DNA of 64,000 bases from RHKX01 sp046330415 (lineage in GTDB: Bacteria > Actinomycetota > Thermoleophilia > Solirubrobacterales > 70-9). The translations under genes and the position numbers were made by a program. Shown here one piece after another: positions 36,201 to 44,998 of the stretch; position 1 is the first letter of the stretch; each line of letters begins with the position of its first letter. The stretch covers positions 229,104-293,103 of the forward strand of contig JAXLSW010000008.1 of assembly GCA_046330415.1 (NCBI GenBank). The letters run 5' to 3'. Below the pieces are notes generated by a model. The model made no database searches and was not told where the DNA came from. It worked only from the letters and a program-made list of their open reading frames with translations.

Positions 36201-37211
36201 CTAGAGCAGGCTGCGGGCGCAGTCGGTGACCGAGTCCTCGATCGGACGCGGCTCCCAGCCGAGCTCGCTGCGGGCCCGCTCGCTCGACATGTAGGTGCGG
36301 ACGCCGAGGTCACCGATGATCGGCTTGACGCTCTTGTCGAACAGGGCAACAGCCTTGATCAGGAGGTTCGGAGCCTCGCGAGTCGGGACCTTCTTCGCGT
36401 CCTCGCCGAGGCGGTCGCGGAGGATCGCGGCGACCTCGGAGAACCAGAGGAAGCGGTCGACGGCGACGAATCGGCGCCCGCCCGCCGCATCGTCGGTCAT
36501 CGCGCGGATGTGGAGGTCGGCGACGTCGCGGACGTCGACGAAGGAGAAGCCGAGCTTGGGGATCGCCGGCATGTCGCCCTCGAGGAGCCGCCCGATCGCC
36601 TGCAGTGAGTAGGAGCGCTCCTCGCCGAGCACCGGGCCGATGATGGCGCCGGGGTTGACGGTCGCCAGCCGGTCGCGGGCACCGCGGTCCTCAGCCAGAG
36701 CCCATGCCGCCCGCTCAGCGAGGGTCTTCGAGCGCGTGTAGGGCGTATTCGAGGTGCTGTCGCCGTCGGTCCAATCGTCCTCGTTCAGCGGGTGCGCCTC
36801 CGAGTTGTCGCTACGGCCATGGATCGCCGCGACCGAGGAGGTGAGCACGACCCGCTCGGCTCCAGCGTCGAGCGCGGCCGCGAGCGCCCGCTTGGCGCCC
36901 TCGCGCGCGGGGACGATCAGCTCGTCGGGATCCTTGGGCTGCTCGGGCGGGAAGGGCGATGCGATGTGCAGGACGTAGCGGCAATCGGCGGCGGCTTCGG
37001 GCCAGCCCTCGTCGGAGGTCAGGTTGGCCGCGACCACCTCGAGCCGGTTGCCGGGCGCGATCCCGGCGGCGGCGAGATCCGTGCGGATCGTGTCCTCGCT
37101 GCCGAGGTCGCGGACGGTCGTGCGGACGTCGTAGCCGCGCTCGAGCAGCTCGAGGACGGTGCGCTTGCCGAGGAAACCGGTGCCACCGGTGACGAGAACG
37201 CGATCAGCCAT
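36201..37211 (-). CDS. NAD(P)-dependent extended SDR (dihydroflavonol reductase-like epimerase/dehydratase)
   Basis: A 336-aa protein. The Rossmann motif VTGGTGFLG is at about 7-15, the cofactor segment GYDVRTTVRD at about 27-36, and the catalytic YTRSK at about 157-161 after VVLTSSVAAIHG. The C-terminal pattern SERARSELGWEPRPIEDSV is usual in dihydroflavonol-4-reductase/cinnamyl-alcohol-dehydrogenase-like bacterial SDRs. It reduces aldehydes or ketones; the substrate is unknown. TATAGT at 37220-37225 is 8 nt before the ATG, so a leaderless mRNA is likely. It is a single gene. Confidence 0.9.
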   Translation of the reverse strand: MADRVLVTGGTGFLGKRTVLELLERGYDVRTTVRDLGSEDTIRTDLAAAGIAPGNRLEVVAANLTSDEGWPEAAADCRYVLHIASPFPPEQPKDPDELIVPAREGAKRALAAALDAGAERVVLTSSVAAIHGRSDNSEAHPLNEDDWTDGDSTSNTPYTRSKTLAERAAWALAEDRGARDRLATVNPGAIIGPVLGEERSYSLQAIGRLLEGDMPAIPKLGFSFVDVRDVADLHIRAMTDDAAGGRRFVAVDRFLWFSEVAAILRDRLGEDAKKVPTREAPNLLIKAVALFDKSVKPIIGDLGVRTYMSSERARSELGWEPRPIEDSVTDCARSLL

Positions 37212-37219
37212 GGGGGTCG

Positions 37220-37225
37220 ACTATA
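37220..37225 (-). promoter_or_regulatory. Candidate -10 box, leaderless promoter of the SDR gene
   Basis: TATAGT on the minus strand, 8 nt before ATG 37211; it is close to the consensus TATAAT. Confidence 0.5.
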
Positions 37226-37303
37226 TGGGCTCGACACAGGGATGCCGGTGGTAGGTTGGCGGTCGGCGAATGCTCTGACCTCTGCCTCGCCGCACCGTTT
37301 CAG

Positions 37304-40300
37304 ATGTCTTCTCGCACCTTCGCCTTGGTTGGGACCCTGCTCCCGAGCGCCCTCCTCGGCCTTCTGCTCGCTCCGGCCGCGAGTGCTGCTCCCTCCGTCA
37401 GCATCAGCTCAGATCAGCCCGACCCAGTGGTCGGTGAGACGGTGACCTTCACGGCCTCCGACTACGGCGAGTGCCAGGACGAGTCCTTCACCTTCGAAGT
37501 CGACGGCACCGAGAAACAGACCGGCATCTACCTGGACACGTTCGATTACGCCTTCACCGCGGCCGGGGACCACTCGGTCAAGGTGACGGCTACAAGCCCG
37601 ACGGACTGCACGTCGACGCCGAAGGTCGCGACGGCCACGCTCCCCGTCAGCGTCAGGGATGACGTGTCTGGAACCATCGGCGTAGCGCCCGATCCCGCGA
37701 GGCCGAACGAGACGGCCACGCTCTCGGCGACCCCCGCCGGGGGCAGCGCGCCCTACACCTACGCGTGGGATGCCGACAACGACGGCGACTTCGACGACGG
37801 GACTGACCGCACGCTCCCGTGGACGTTCTCCGCTAACGGCACCTACACGGTCCGCGTGCGGATCCAAGACAGCGCGAACCCGAAGCACGAGGGCGTCGTG
37901 ACGGACACGATCACCGTCGATGACACTGCGCCTCCTCCGCCTCCTCCGCCGCCGTGCACCAAGAAGCTCGACTTCGCCTTGTCCGAGCTCACGACGACCG
38001 GGTGCTTCACTCAGGTCGGGACGAGCCCCCAGCAGTGGCAGACCACCGACCAGGTGAAGCTCAACGGCATCCCCTTCGGCGACCTCGGGCAGCGCTTCGT
38101 CGTCACGTTCCCGACGGGCAGCGAACCCGGCGGGCACATCGCGACCCCGAACGCTGCGATCCAGTTCGACGATCTCGTCGCCTACTCCGGCGCCGTCGAC
38201 TGGTCGCTGCCGGCCGGCGGACAGGGTGACTCGGGCGTCCTGCACACGGTCTCGGTCCCATCCTTCGCGAAGCTCTTCAGGCTCCACGTGGTCGGATCGG
38301 TCGCGATCAAGATCGGCTGGGCGGCCGACGGCACCCACTACGGGGTGCTGCCCATGAACGTCGAGCTCCCCAAGATCTTCAAGCCGGCCCCCGACCGGGA
38401 CGCCAAGGGAATCACGGGGGCTGCCGCGCTGCGCGTCGATGACGCGGGGCCCCACTATGACGGCCTCAAGATCGAGGTGTTCGACGCGTGGATCGGCGCT
38501 CGGATCAAGGTTGCGCAGGCCTGCTTCTCCTATGTGCCCGCGGGCGGGGAGGTGACGCCGTGCGACGCACCAACTCTCGACGGCGAGCCGTACATCACCT
38601 GCGAGAGCGACGCCACCACCGACCGCTGGAACGGCAACGCGGTCCTCGAGCTGCCGATCGACGCCCGCACCCAATACGCGGCGTTCGGTGGGCTCGCCGA
38701 CGGGCAACTCGCGAACCTGGGCGGCTTTGGTGACAACCTCGCGCCGCTGGGCGTGCAACTCGCCCCAGGGGTCACCCTGAACCGCCTCGGATTCGGGGTA
38801 TGTCTCAGTCCGCCGCCGCTGAAGGTGCGCGGTGACGTGGGCGTCGAAGCGCTCGGCGGGAAGCTCGTCGTCAACGGGCGGTTCCTCTACACCGATCCCG
38901 ACTACCCCAGGTCATGGTCCGCCGAGGTCGGCGGGAACGCCACGCTCGGAGGCACATATCTCGGAGACGGCTCGATGAAGTTCAACGGCACGGGCGATGT
39001 CGACTTCGCCCTCTCCACCGCCCTGGACCTCGACCCGGTCAGCCTCAACGGCAAGATGAACGGGTGGGTTGAACCGCAGCGAGACGTGTTCAACGTCGAG
39101 GGCAGCCTGGAGGGGTGCATCACCGGAATCCCCTGCGCGCGGGCGGACGGCCTCGTCTCGAGCACCGGCGTGGCCGGCTGCCTCGACGCGGGCGTGCTCG
39201 AGCTTCCCGAGCCCTACGGCGCGCGGGAGGGGCCCTTCGGCTTCGGCTCGATCTCGTTCAGCGTCCGCACCTACACCGTCCCGCTGAAGGCCGGCTTCGG
39301 CTACCGGTTCGACTCCGGCACGGTCGATCTACTCGGCAACTCCTGCGACTTCTCCCCCTACAGGGCAACGCGCACGACCACGGCTGCGCCTGAAAGCGAA
39401 GACGGGCACGTCGCGCGCGCGGCGATCTCGGAGCGGATCGCGCCGAGGGCGAAGGCGGTCACTTTGCGAATCCACGGCAGCGACGGTCCGCCCAAGGTCG
39501 TCGTCAGCGGCCCCGGTGGAGTCACGATCAGGTCTCCCAAGGGGAACAAGGGCGGCAAGCAGCGCAAGGGTAAGTACATGCTGGCCGAGAACCCGACCGA
39601 CGGAACGACGAGCGTCCTGCTCGTCAACCCGGCCGCGGGTAGATGGACGGTCAGCGCAGCGCCGGGCGCGAAGTCGACCCCGACATCGGTCGACCGGGCG
39701 GACTTCGAAGCACCACCGACGCTGTTCGGGCAGATCCGGCGGACCGACAAGGGCCAGGAACTGGCGCTCGGTTACTCCGTGCCCGAGGGGGCGACCGTCC
39801 GGCTGGTCGAGCGAGGCGAGGGCGTCGCCCGCACGATCGAGCGGTCCGTGCAGGGTGAGCCCTGCCGCGGCGCCCCCAAGCTCCCCAGCGGCGAGCGGCT
39901 TCTCTGCGCGCGGGTGAAGTTCCAGCCTTCGCGCGGCCCAGATGGCATCCGCCGCGTTGAGGCCGTCGTGACGCGTGGCGGGATCCCGCTGGCCACCGAG
40001 AAGGTCGCTTCCTTCCGCGCGCCGCCTGAGAAGCTTCCGTCGCGGCCGGCCGCGATTCGCACGCGCCACGTCGGGGGCGATCTCCTCGTCCAGTTCACCC
40101 GCTCACGCGGGGCCGCTCGCTACAACGTCACCGCCGACCTCGAGGACGGGCGACGGCTCGGCTACGACCTCGGCCGCAAGTGCCGCGGCGTGTTGATCCC
40201 CGACGTACCCGAGGGGGACAAGGCGCGCATCAAGGTCGCGGGTGTCCGCTACGACATCAACATGGGCGGCTACCGGCGCATCGAGACCACGAAGGGCCGC

Positions 40301-40348
40301 AAGTCGGTGGGCCGCAACTTCCGCCACCCGCGGCTCGTCTGCAGCTGA
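37304..40348 (+). CDS. Large secreted protein with PKD/Ig-like N-terminal domains, hypothetical
   Basis: A 1014-aa protein. Signal peptide about 1-28 (LVGTLLPSALLGLLLAPAAS). Two Ig/PKD-like domains follow: about 29-120 with paired Cys, and about 123-205 with YTYAWDADNDGDFDDGTD and GTYTVRVRIQD. A run of eight prolines leads to about 450 residues of beta-rich sequence of no family I recognise (QFDDLVAYSGAVDW, GTYLGDGSMKFNGTGDVDFA). A Lys/Gly-rich section (RSPKGNKGGKQRKGKYMLAE) comes at about 745-765 and FN3-like stretches at the C-terminus. ATG 37304 is taken because it begins a canonical signal peptide; TAGGTT at 37251-37256 would give a 5' UTR of about 40 nt. Its role at the cell surface is inference. 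Confidence 0.85.
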   Translation: MSSRTFALVGTLLPSALLGLLLAPAASAAPSVSISSDQPDPVVGETVTFTASDYGECQDESFTFEVDGTEKQTGIYLDTFDYAFTAAGDHSVKVTATSPTDCTSTPKVATATLPVSVRDDVSGTIGVAPDPARPNETATLSATPAGGSAPYTYAWDADNDGDFDDGTDRTLPWTFSANGTYTVRVRIQDSANPKHEGVVTDTITVDDTAPPPPPPPPCTKKLDFALSELTTTGCFTQVGTSPQQWQTTDQVKLNGIPFGDLGQRFVVTFPTGSEPGGHIATPNAAIQFDDLVAYSGAVDWSLPAGGQGDSGVLHTVSVPSFAKLFRLHVVGSVAIKIGWAADGTHYGVLPMNVELPKIFKPAPDRDAKGITGAAALRVDDAGPHYDGLKIEVFDAWIGARIKVAQACFSYVPAGGEVTPCDAPTLDGEPYITCESDATTDRWNGNAVLELPIDARTQYAAFGGLADGQLANLGGFGDNLAPLGVQLAPGVTLNRLGFGVCLSPPPLKVRGDVGVEALGGKLVVNGRFLYTDPDYPRSWSAEVGGNATLGGTYLGDGSMKFNGTGDVDFALSTALDLDPVSLNGKMNGWVEPQRDVFNVEGSLEGCITGIPCARADGLVSSTGVAGCLDAGVLELPEPYGAREGPFGFGSISFSVRTYTVPLKAGFGYRFDSGTVDLLGNSCDFSPYRATRTTTAAPESEDGHVARAAISERIAPRAKAVTLRIHGSDGPPKVVVSGPGGVTIRSPKGNKGGKQRKGKYMLAENPTDGTTSVLLVNPAAGRWTVSAAPGAKSTPTSVDRADFEAPPTLFGQIRRTDKGQELALGYSVPEGATVRLVERGEGVARTIERSVQGEPCRGAPKLPSGERLLCARVKFQPSRGPDGIRRVEAVVTRGGIPLATEKVASFRAPPEKLPSRPAAIRTRHVGGDLLVQFTRSRGAARYNVTADLEDGRRLGYDLGRKCRGVLIPDVPEGDKARIKVAGVRYDINMGGYRRIETTKGRKSVGRNFRHPRLVCS

Positions 40349-40417
40349 CGCTCAGCGCGGCAACACATGCCGCAAGCGGGCCTCGACCCGGATCGATCAT
40401 CTAGCCTTACGCGCCGC

Positions 40418-40490
40418 GGCGAGGTAGCTCAGTTGGTAGAGCACACGACTGAAAATCGTGGTGTCGCCGGTTCGATCCCGGCCCTCGCCA
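40418..40490 (+). tRNA. tRNA-Phe (GAA)
   Basis: Complete 73-nt cloverleaf: acceptor GGCGAGG/CCTCGCC (40418-40424, 40483-40489), D arm with AGTTGGTAGA, anticodon stem CACGA/TCGTG with loop CTGAAAA and anticodon GAA at 40451-40453, T stem GCCGG/CCGGC with TTCGATC, discriminator A40490. CCA is not encoded. TAGCCT at 40402-40407 is a likely -10 box. The rest of 40349-40566 shows no gene. Confidence 0.97.
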
Positions 40491-40566
40491 TCTCGTCCCG
40501 CCGCCGGCTGGACATTCGTTTGCCCCCTTGTGATCACGGGGCAGACCCGCCAAGATCAGCGCAGGG

Positions 40567-42375
40567 ATGAGTGAATCGGTCAGGGTTCGGCTAGGAAGAA
40601 CGGTGCTCCCTTGCACCGCTGCGGTCCTGTTCGCCTTGGCGGCTCCCGGCATCGCCTCCGCCGACACCCTCTGCGTGCAGCCGCAGGCGTCCTGCACCGG
40701 ACCCAACACCTACGCGACCGTCCAGGGGGCGCTCGATGCGGCCAACGCCAACGGCGCCGGTGTGCGCGACACCGTCCTGCTCGGCGCCGCCACGTACACG
40801 GAGAACGTGACCGACGCGGCGGCGAACAACGTCGACATCGTCGGCGCCGGGACCGGCCAGACGACGATCACCGCGCCGACCGGTTACGGGACCACGGTCG
40901 TCTCGCTCGGCGATTCCTTCTCCACGATCTCCGCGCTCACGATCCAGCTCCCGGCGACGGGCAACAGCAACACCGGCCTTCGGCTCGTCGGCGATGCCAA
41001 CGGGATCGCCGTCACCGAGCCGTCCGGCGGGGGCTCCAACTTCGGCGTCGACCTCGCGGACTCGGGCGCGACCCTGAGCGGCTCGACCGTGACGATGTCC
41101 AGCAACGGGGTCGCCGCGAAGAGCTTCAGCGGAGGCACGATCGAAGACAGCCGGCTCTCCGGAGCGGGGGGCTTCCAGGGCTACGGCACCATCCAGCGGT
41201 CCCGGATCTCCTCGGTCAACTCGGCGACGATCCTCCAGGGCGCCAGCACGATCGAGAACTCGATCCTCGAGCCACTCAACGGTTCCGGGACCTTCGTGGG
41301 CGTGAGCGCGTCCTCGACCTTCGACAGCTTCAGCGTCGAGCTGCGCAACGACACGATCGCGGCCGACGCCGTGGCAGGGACAGTCGGCGTCGACGCCAAC
41401 GCCAGCGGGTTCTTCGCCTCGCCGACGGTGAGCGTGGCCGTGACGAACACGATCATCCGCGGCATGGGGACCGACCTGCGGGCGTCGGTGAGCGACCACC
41501 CCGGAACGCCCAGCGCGCAGATCTCGATCCAGAGCTCGGTCTTCGACCCGGCCAAGACGGCGACCTCCGGAGGCCAGATCTTCCCCGGTCCCGGCAACCT
41601 CAACACCGACCCCCTCTTCACCGACCTCCCGGGTGGCGATCTCAGCCTGAAGCGGAACTCCCCGGTGGTGGACCGTGGAGACAACGGCTTCGCGCCCTCC
41701 GGTCCCGACCTGGACGGTGCGCAGCGGGTGGTCGACGGAGACGAGGACGGTGACGCCGTGGTCGACATGGGCGCGCTCGAGTTCAGCCGCGCGACCACCA
41801 TCTCGTCGCTGAACGCCGTCGCGATCCCCGCCGTCGCGGACCCGGGCGAGCCGGTGGCCTTCATCGCCGACGCGAGCGACTCGGGCGACGCTCCGCTGAC
41901 CTTCGGCTGGAGCTTCGACGACGGCCTGACCGGCGACGGCGCGGTCGAGATCCACACCTTCCAGGACCCCGGGACTCACGCGGGGACGGTGACCGCCCAC
42001 AACCCCTCCGGCGACGAGAAGAGCGTCACCGCCAGCGTCCGGATCAGGGGCCCGGAGACGCCGGTCGAGCCGGTCGAGCCCGACACGCCCGACGAGCGAT
42101 GCGCCGGCCGCGAAGCAACTGAGATCGGAACGCCTGACGACGACGTGATCCGCGGCACCAACGGACCCGACGTGATCGTCGCCCTCGGGGGTGACGACAA
42201 GGTGATCTCCGGCGGCGGCCGCGATGTGATCTGCGGCGGGGACGGCAACGACAAGCTCCTCGGCGGAGCGGGTGGAGACCTGCTCCTCGGCGAGCGCGGG
42301 AACGACAAGCTCGTCGGCGGAGGAGGGAAGGACCGCCTCATCGGCGGGCCCGACAAGGACCGCCGGATCCCCTGA
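40567..42375 (+). CDS. Secreted beta-helix protein with PKD-like and calcium-repeat C-terminus
   Basis: A 602-aa protein. Signal peptide about 1-32 (AAVLFALAAPGIASA). About 33-400 is a parallel beta-helix (ATVQGALDAANANGAG, NVDIVGAGTGQTTI, IEDSRLSGAGG, VTNTIIRG) ending in the choice-of-anchor-Q-like NTDPLFTDLPGGDLSLKRNS and VDMGALEF. About 410-495 is a PKD-like domain (LTFGWSFDDGLTGDGAVEIH). About 515-600 has four to five RTX nonapeptides (GGDGNDKLLGGAGGDLLLGE) before the basic end DRRIP. It is probably a cell-surface polysaccharide-binding or -degrading protein. The start ATG has CAGGG upstream and gives a good signal peptide. Confidence 0.88.
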   Translation: MSESVRVRLGRTVLPCTAAVLFALAAPGIASADTLCVQPQASCTGPNTYATVQGALDAANANGAGVRDTVLLGAATYTENVTDAAANNVDIVGAGTGQTTITAPTGYGTTVVSLGDSFSTISALTIQLPATGNSNTGLRLVGDANGIAVTEPSGGGSNFGVDLADSGATLSGSTVTMSSNGVAAKSFSGGTIEDSRLSGAGGFQGYGTIQRSRISSVNSATILQGASTIENSILEPLNGSGTFVGVSASSTFDSFSVELRNDTIAADAVAGTVGVDANASGFFASPTVSVAVTNTIIRGMGTDLRASVSDHPGTPSAQISIQSSVFDPAKTATSGGQIFPGPGNLNTDPLFTDLPGGDLSLKRNSPVVDRGDNGFAPSGPDLDGAQRVVDGDEDGDAVVDMGALEFSRATTISSLNAVAIPAVADPGEPVAFIADASDSGDAPLTFGWSFDDGLTGDGAVEIHTFQDPGTHAGTVTAHNPSGDEKSVTASVRIRGPETPVEPVEPDTPDERCAGREATEIGTPDDDVIRGTNGPDVIVALGGDDKVISGGGRDVICGGDGNDKLLGGAGGDLLLGERGNDKLVGGGGKDRLIGGPDKDRRIP

Positions 42376-42425
42376 CGGACTCGAGGCGGTCCGGCGCGGC
42401 AGATCCCCTCGGCCGTGCGACTGCC

Positions 42426-43073
42426 TCAGCCGAGCAGGTGAGCCTTGACGGCGTGGAACTCGTCGTCGGTGAGCGCGCCTGATTCGTGCAGCCCGGCGAG
42501 GCGCTCGAGACGGGCGATCAGATCGTCGTCCTCCCCGGTGGCCTCGCCCCCGGCGTCGCCGGTCTCCGGTGGGTCTTCCGCAGGTCTCGCGAGCAGCGCA
42601 TCCCGGCCCCGGGTGAGGGGCTTCGCCGGCTTCGCGTCGACGGGTAGCTGGGGCGCGGCGCGGCCGGGAACCCGCTCCGGCGGTGGGGCGGGAGGATGCT
42701 CGAGTCCCTGCTGCTCGAGGATCTCCTTGACCCTGGTGACCGGCACCGGCACGCCGGTCGCGAGCCGACGGCCACGCTCAGCGGTGCGCTCAAGGTAGAC
42801 CTGACGGGTCGCCTCCCAATCGATCGCGACCCGCCGGTGATGGGAGCGGTCGACCCTGACGGCGAGCTCGCTCCCGACCGAGATCGGCTGCTCGCCCACA
42901 ACGAGCCAGCGGTCGTGGATCTCGTAGCGCCTGCCGCCGGGCCGCTCGACGTCGATGGTCATCGGGATGCTCGAGGGGGTCCTGCCCCTGGGTGGCCTCC
43001 GTAGCCGCCGCACCCAGGCGCGGGCCGGCTCCCCACGACGCAGGACCTTCCGATGTGTGAAGGGGTTGAGCAT
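42426..43073 (-). CDS. Hypothetical protein with C-terminal SHOCT domain
   Basis: A 215-aa soluble basic protein. The N-terminal 35 residues are Arg/Pro-rich. About 38-95 reads MTIDVERPGGRRYEIHDRWL and VAIDWEATRQVYLER, a small beta domain that may bind ligand or protein. A Pro-rich linker follows, and the last 30 residues form a SHOCT helical hairpin (LIARLERLAGLHESGALTDD), a short oligomerisation module. The ATG is preceded by GAGGAGAGGAG. No enzymatic motif is seen. It stands alone between a secreted-protein gene and the AraC operon. Confidence 0.78.
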   Translation of the reverse strand: MLNPFTHRKVLRRGEPARAWVRRLRRPPRGRTPSSIPMTIDVERPGGRRYEIHDRWLVVGEQPISVGSELAVRVDRSHHRRVAIDWEATRQVYLERTAERGRRLATGVPVPVTRVKEILEQQGLEHPPAPPPERVPGRAAPQLPVDAKPAKPLTRGRDALLARPAEDPPETGDAGGEATGEDDDLIARLERLAGLHESGALTDDEFHAVKAHLLG

Positions 43074-43188
43074 CCCTGCTCCTCTCCTCTGCTCCCGCGA
43101 GCGCCCCCTGACGCTCCCTGCCTATCCCGATTTCACATCGGCCGCCTGACCGGTGCCTTTAGGGCGGTTGGACGGCCGAGCCCGGCCG

Positions 43189-43227
43189 TGTCCGGAACTT
43201 GACATCACGAGACAGCTCTTGGAATGT
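43189..43227 (+). promoter_or_regulatory. Promoter of the AraC-type gene with a probable autoregulatory half-site
   Basis: TTGACA (43199-43204), a 17-bp spacer, then GAATGT (43222-43227), with the GTG start 7 nt later: a near-ideal sigma-70 promoter giving a leaderless mRNA. TGTCCGGAACTTGACA (43189-43204) covers the -35 box and matches the first 11 positions (TGTCCNGAACT) of the operator at 44259. Confidence 0.65.
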
Positions 43228-43234
43228 CCGGCGC

Positions 43235-44266
43235 GTGGGCTTGATCCGCGGCACTTGCCTGACGAACTACCGGGAGCTGATGGGGGATCTGGGTGCGGAC
43301 CCGGACCCGGTCCTGCGTTCGTCCGGGATCCGGCCTCAGGATGCGGGCAACCACGAGGTGTTCCTCAGCTACCGCAGCCTCATCGTGGCCCTCGAGCGCG
43401 CGGCGGAGGTGACGGGGCTGCCCGACTTCGGTCGCCGGCTCGCCACGCGGCAGGGGATCGAGATCCTCGGCCCCGTCGGCGTCGCCGCGCGCACGGCGCC
43501 GACCACCGGCGACGCGCTGCAGACCTGCAGCACCTACCTGTCCGCATACAGCCCGGCCATCGCCGTGCGCCTCGTCCCCGACCGCGCCCCCGACCGGGTG
43601 TTCCTCGAGTTCGAGATCCTCGAACGGGAGATCCCCCCTGCGATGCAGGTGATCGAGCTCTCGCTGGGCGTGGCGCTACGGGTGCTTCGCTACCTGCGCG
43701 GCGACGGGTACCGACCTGCGGCGGTCCACCTACCGCACGCCCCGCTCGTGGACCCGGCCGACTACAGGGACTACTACGGGTGCGAGCCCCTGTTCGAGAT
43801 GCCGTCGGCGGGCCTGATGCTGCGCGAGTCCGATCTGGCGAAGACCGTCTCGCAGGACACCCAGGCGCACGAGGCGATGGCGAGCTATCTCGACACCATC
43901 GTCGCGACCGACGAGTCCGGGCTCAGCCAACCGGTCCGCCAACTGGTCCGTCAGCTCCTGCCCACGGGGGCGGTCGGCTTGGACCAGATCGCGCCGCAGT
44001 TCGCGCTTCATCCCAAGACCCTGCAAAGGCGGCTGGCCGCGGAGGGGACCACCTACGGCGCCGTGGTCGACCGGTGCCGACGCGAGCTCGCCGAGCACTA
44101 CCTGCGTGACACCGACCTGAGCCTCTACCTGGTGGCGCGGGAGCTCGGCTATTCAGAGCAGAGCGTGTTCACCCGGTCGTGCCGGCGATGGTTCGATCGG
44201 ACTCCCGGCGAGCTGCGCCGGGATCTTCGGGGACGGGGCGCGATCGCGGCCGACTCCGTGTCCTGA
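43235..44266 (+). CDS. AraC-family regulator with arabinose-binding-type N-terminal domain (OruR-like)
   Basis: A 343-aa protein. About 20-200 is the N-terminal ligand domain found in OruR/ArgR-type AraC proteins (LSYRSLIVALERAAEVTGLP, TTGDALQTCSTYLSAYSPAI). The C-terminal AraC HTH runs from about 240 to 335: GLDQIAPQFALHPKTLQRRL, then VDRCRRELAEHYL, LVARELGYSEQSVFTRSCRR and the closing WFDRTPGELRR. GTG 43235 is chosen because it lies 7 nt after the -10 box. The TTG of the -35 TTGACA is in frame but cannot be transcribed from this promoter. It probably activates the operon downstream by binding 44259-44297; the effector is unknown. Confidence 0.92.
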   Translation: MGLIRGTCLTNYRELMGDLGADPDPVLRSSGIRPQDAGNHEVFLSYRSLIVALERAAEVTGLPDFGRRLATRQGIEILGPVGVAARTAPTTGDALQTCSTYLSAYSPAIAVRLVPDRAPDRVFLEFEILEREIPPAMQVIELSLGVALRVLRYLRGDGYRPAAVHLPHAPLVDPADYRDYYGCEPLFEMPSAGLMLRESDLAKTVSQDTQAHEAMASYLDTIVATDESGLSQPVRQLVRQLLPTGAVGLDQIAPQFALHPKTLQRRLAAEGTTYGAVVDRCRRELAEHYLRDTDLSLYLVARELGYSEQSVFTRSCRRWFDRTPGELRRDLRGRGAIAADSVS

Positions 44267-44297
44267 ACTGTCAAGAGGTTGTCCTCAACTGTCAAGA
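44259..44297 (+). promoter_or_regulatory. Tandem AraC-type operator, two 18-bp sites at 21-bp period
   Basis: TGTCCTGAACTGTCAAGA (44259-44276) and TGTCCTCAACTGTCAAGA (44280-44297) differ at one base and are exactly 21 bp apart, two helical turns, as in direct-repeat sites of AraC-family activators. The first overlaps the regulator's stop codon. A TACGGT box at 44317-44322, 19 bp further on, could be the -10, leaving a leader of about 110 nt. Confidence 0.78.
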
Positions 44298-44437
44298 CGG
44301 GGAGGTAGTCGCTCGTTACGGTCGTCACATCGCGGTGCTGGTACTACCGCGAGCCGGGTGGCCGACCCGCTGCCGCCCGGACCACCAACTCGTGCCCGCC
44401 CGACGCCTCGTCGGGGCACGTCCGAAAGGACCGCCGC

Positions 44438-44998
44438 ATGACCACCGCCACCATCCCCGCCCCGATGACCACGACGTCGGGCTCCCCCCTGCCGATCGTC
44501 GCGCTGCCGCAGGGCGAGCTGCTGACGATCAACGAGACGGACATCCCGCTGATCCACGACGCGCTCGGCCCCGGCGTCCACTTCAAGCCGTTGCGACTCG
44601 ATCTCGAGCAGGGCGAGTGGGTGGTCCTGGCCACGTTCGCCCCCGGCGCCAGCATCCCCCTCCACTACCACTCGGGTGCGGTGGACGCCTGGACCATGTC
44701 CGGCTCCTGGCACTACGTGGAGTACGCCGACCAGCCCCAGACCGCCGGCTCCTACCTGTACGAGCCCGGGGCTTCGGCGCACACGCTCGCCGTGCCGGAG
44801 GACAACACCGAGGACACGGTCGTGCTCTTCCGCGTCACGGGCGCGAACGTCAACTTCACCGAGGAAGGTGAGTTCCACTCGGTGCTCGACGCCTGCATGA
44901 TCGCCCACCTGACCGCGGGGCTCGCCGAGGCTCAGGGGCTCGGTCGGATCCCGTATGTCGGCGGCGGCACTGCGGCCATCACCACCCAGGAGGGCTGA
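44438..44998 (+). CDS. Cupin protein, 2,4'-dihydroxyacetophenone dioxygenase-like
   Basis: A 186-aa single cupin domain. The metal site is in GASIPLHYHSGAVDAWTMSG (about 71-90), and the second motif is SYLYEPGASAHTLAVP, with a FRVTGANVNF strand after. The arrangement resembles 2,4'-dihydroxyacetophenone dioxygenase-family cupins (ChrR-like fold), which cleave a C-C bond with a non-haem metal; His is retained in both motifs. The ATG has GAAAGGA nine bases upstream. Its stop overlaps the next ATG (TGATG). It is the first enzyme of the AraC-controlled operon. Dioxygenase activity on a phenolic ketone is a family-level guess. Confidence 0.82.
   Translation: MTTATIPAPMTTTSGSPLPIVALPQGELLTINETDIPLIHDALGPGVHFKPLRLDLEQGEWVVLATFAPGASIPLHYHSGAVDAWTMSGSWHYVEYADQPQTAGSYLYEPGASAHTLAVPEDNTEDTVVLFRVTGANVNFTEEGEFHSVLDACMIAHLTAGLAEAQGLGRIPYVGGGTAAITTQEG

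Noticed and set aside
40367..40570. Short open frame reading VAQLVEHTTENRGVAGSIPAL
   Set aside because: This is the well-known false translation of a tRNA gene; the region is tRNA-Phe.
43199..44266. TTG at 43199 as the AraC gene start
   Set aside because: That TTG is part of the TTGACA -35 box; the transcript predicted from this promoter begins at about GTG 43235.
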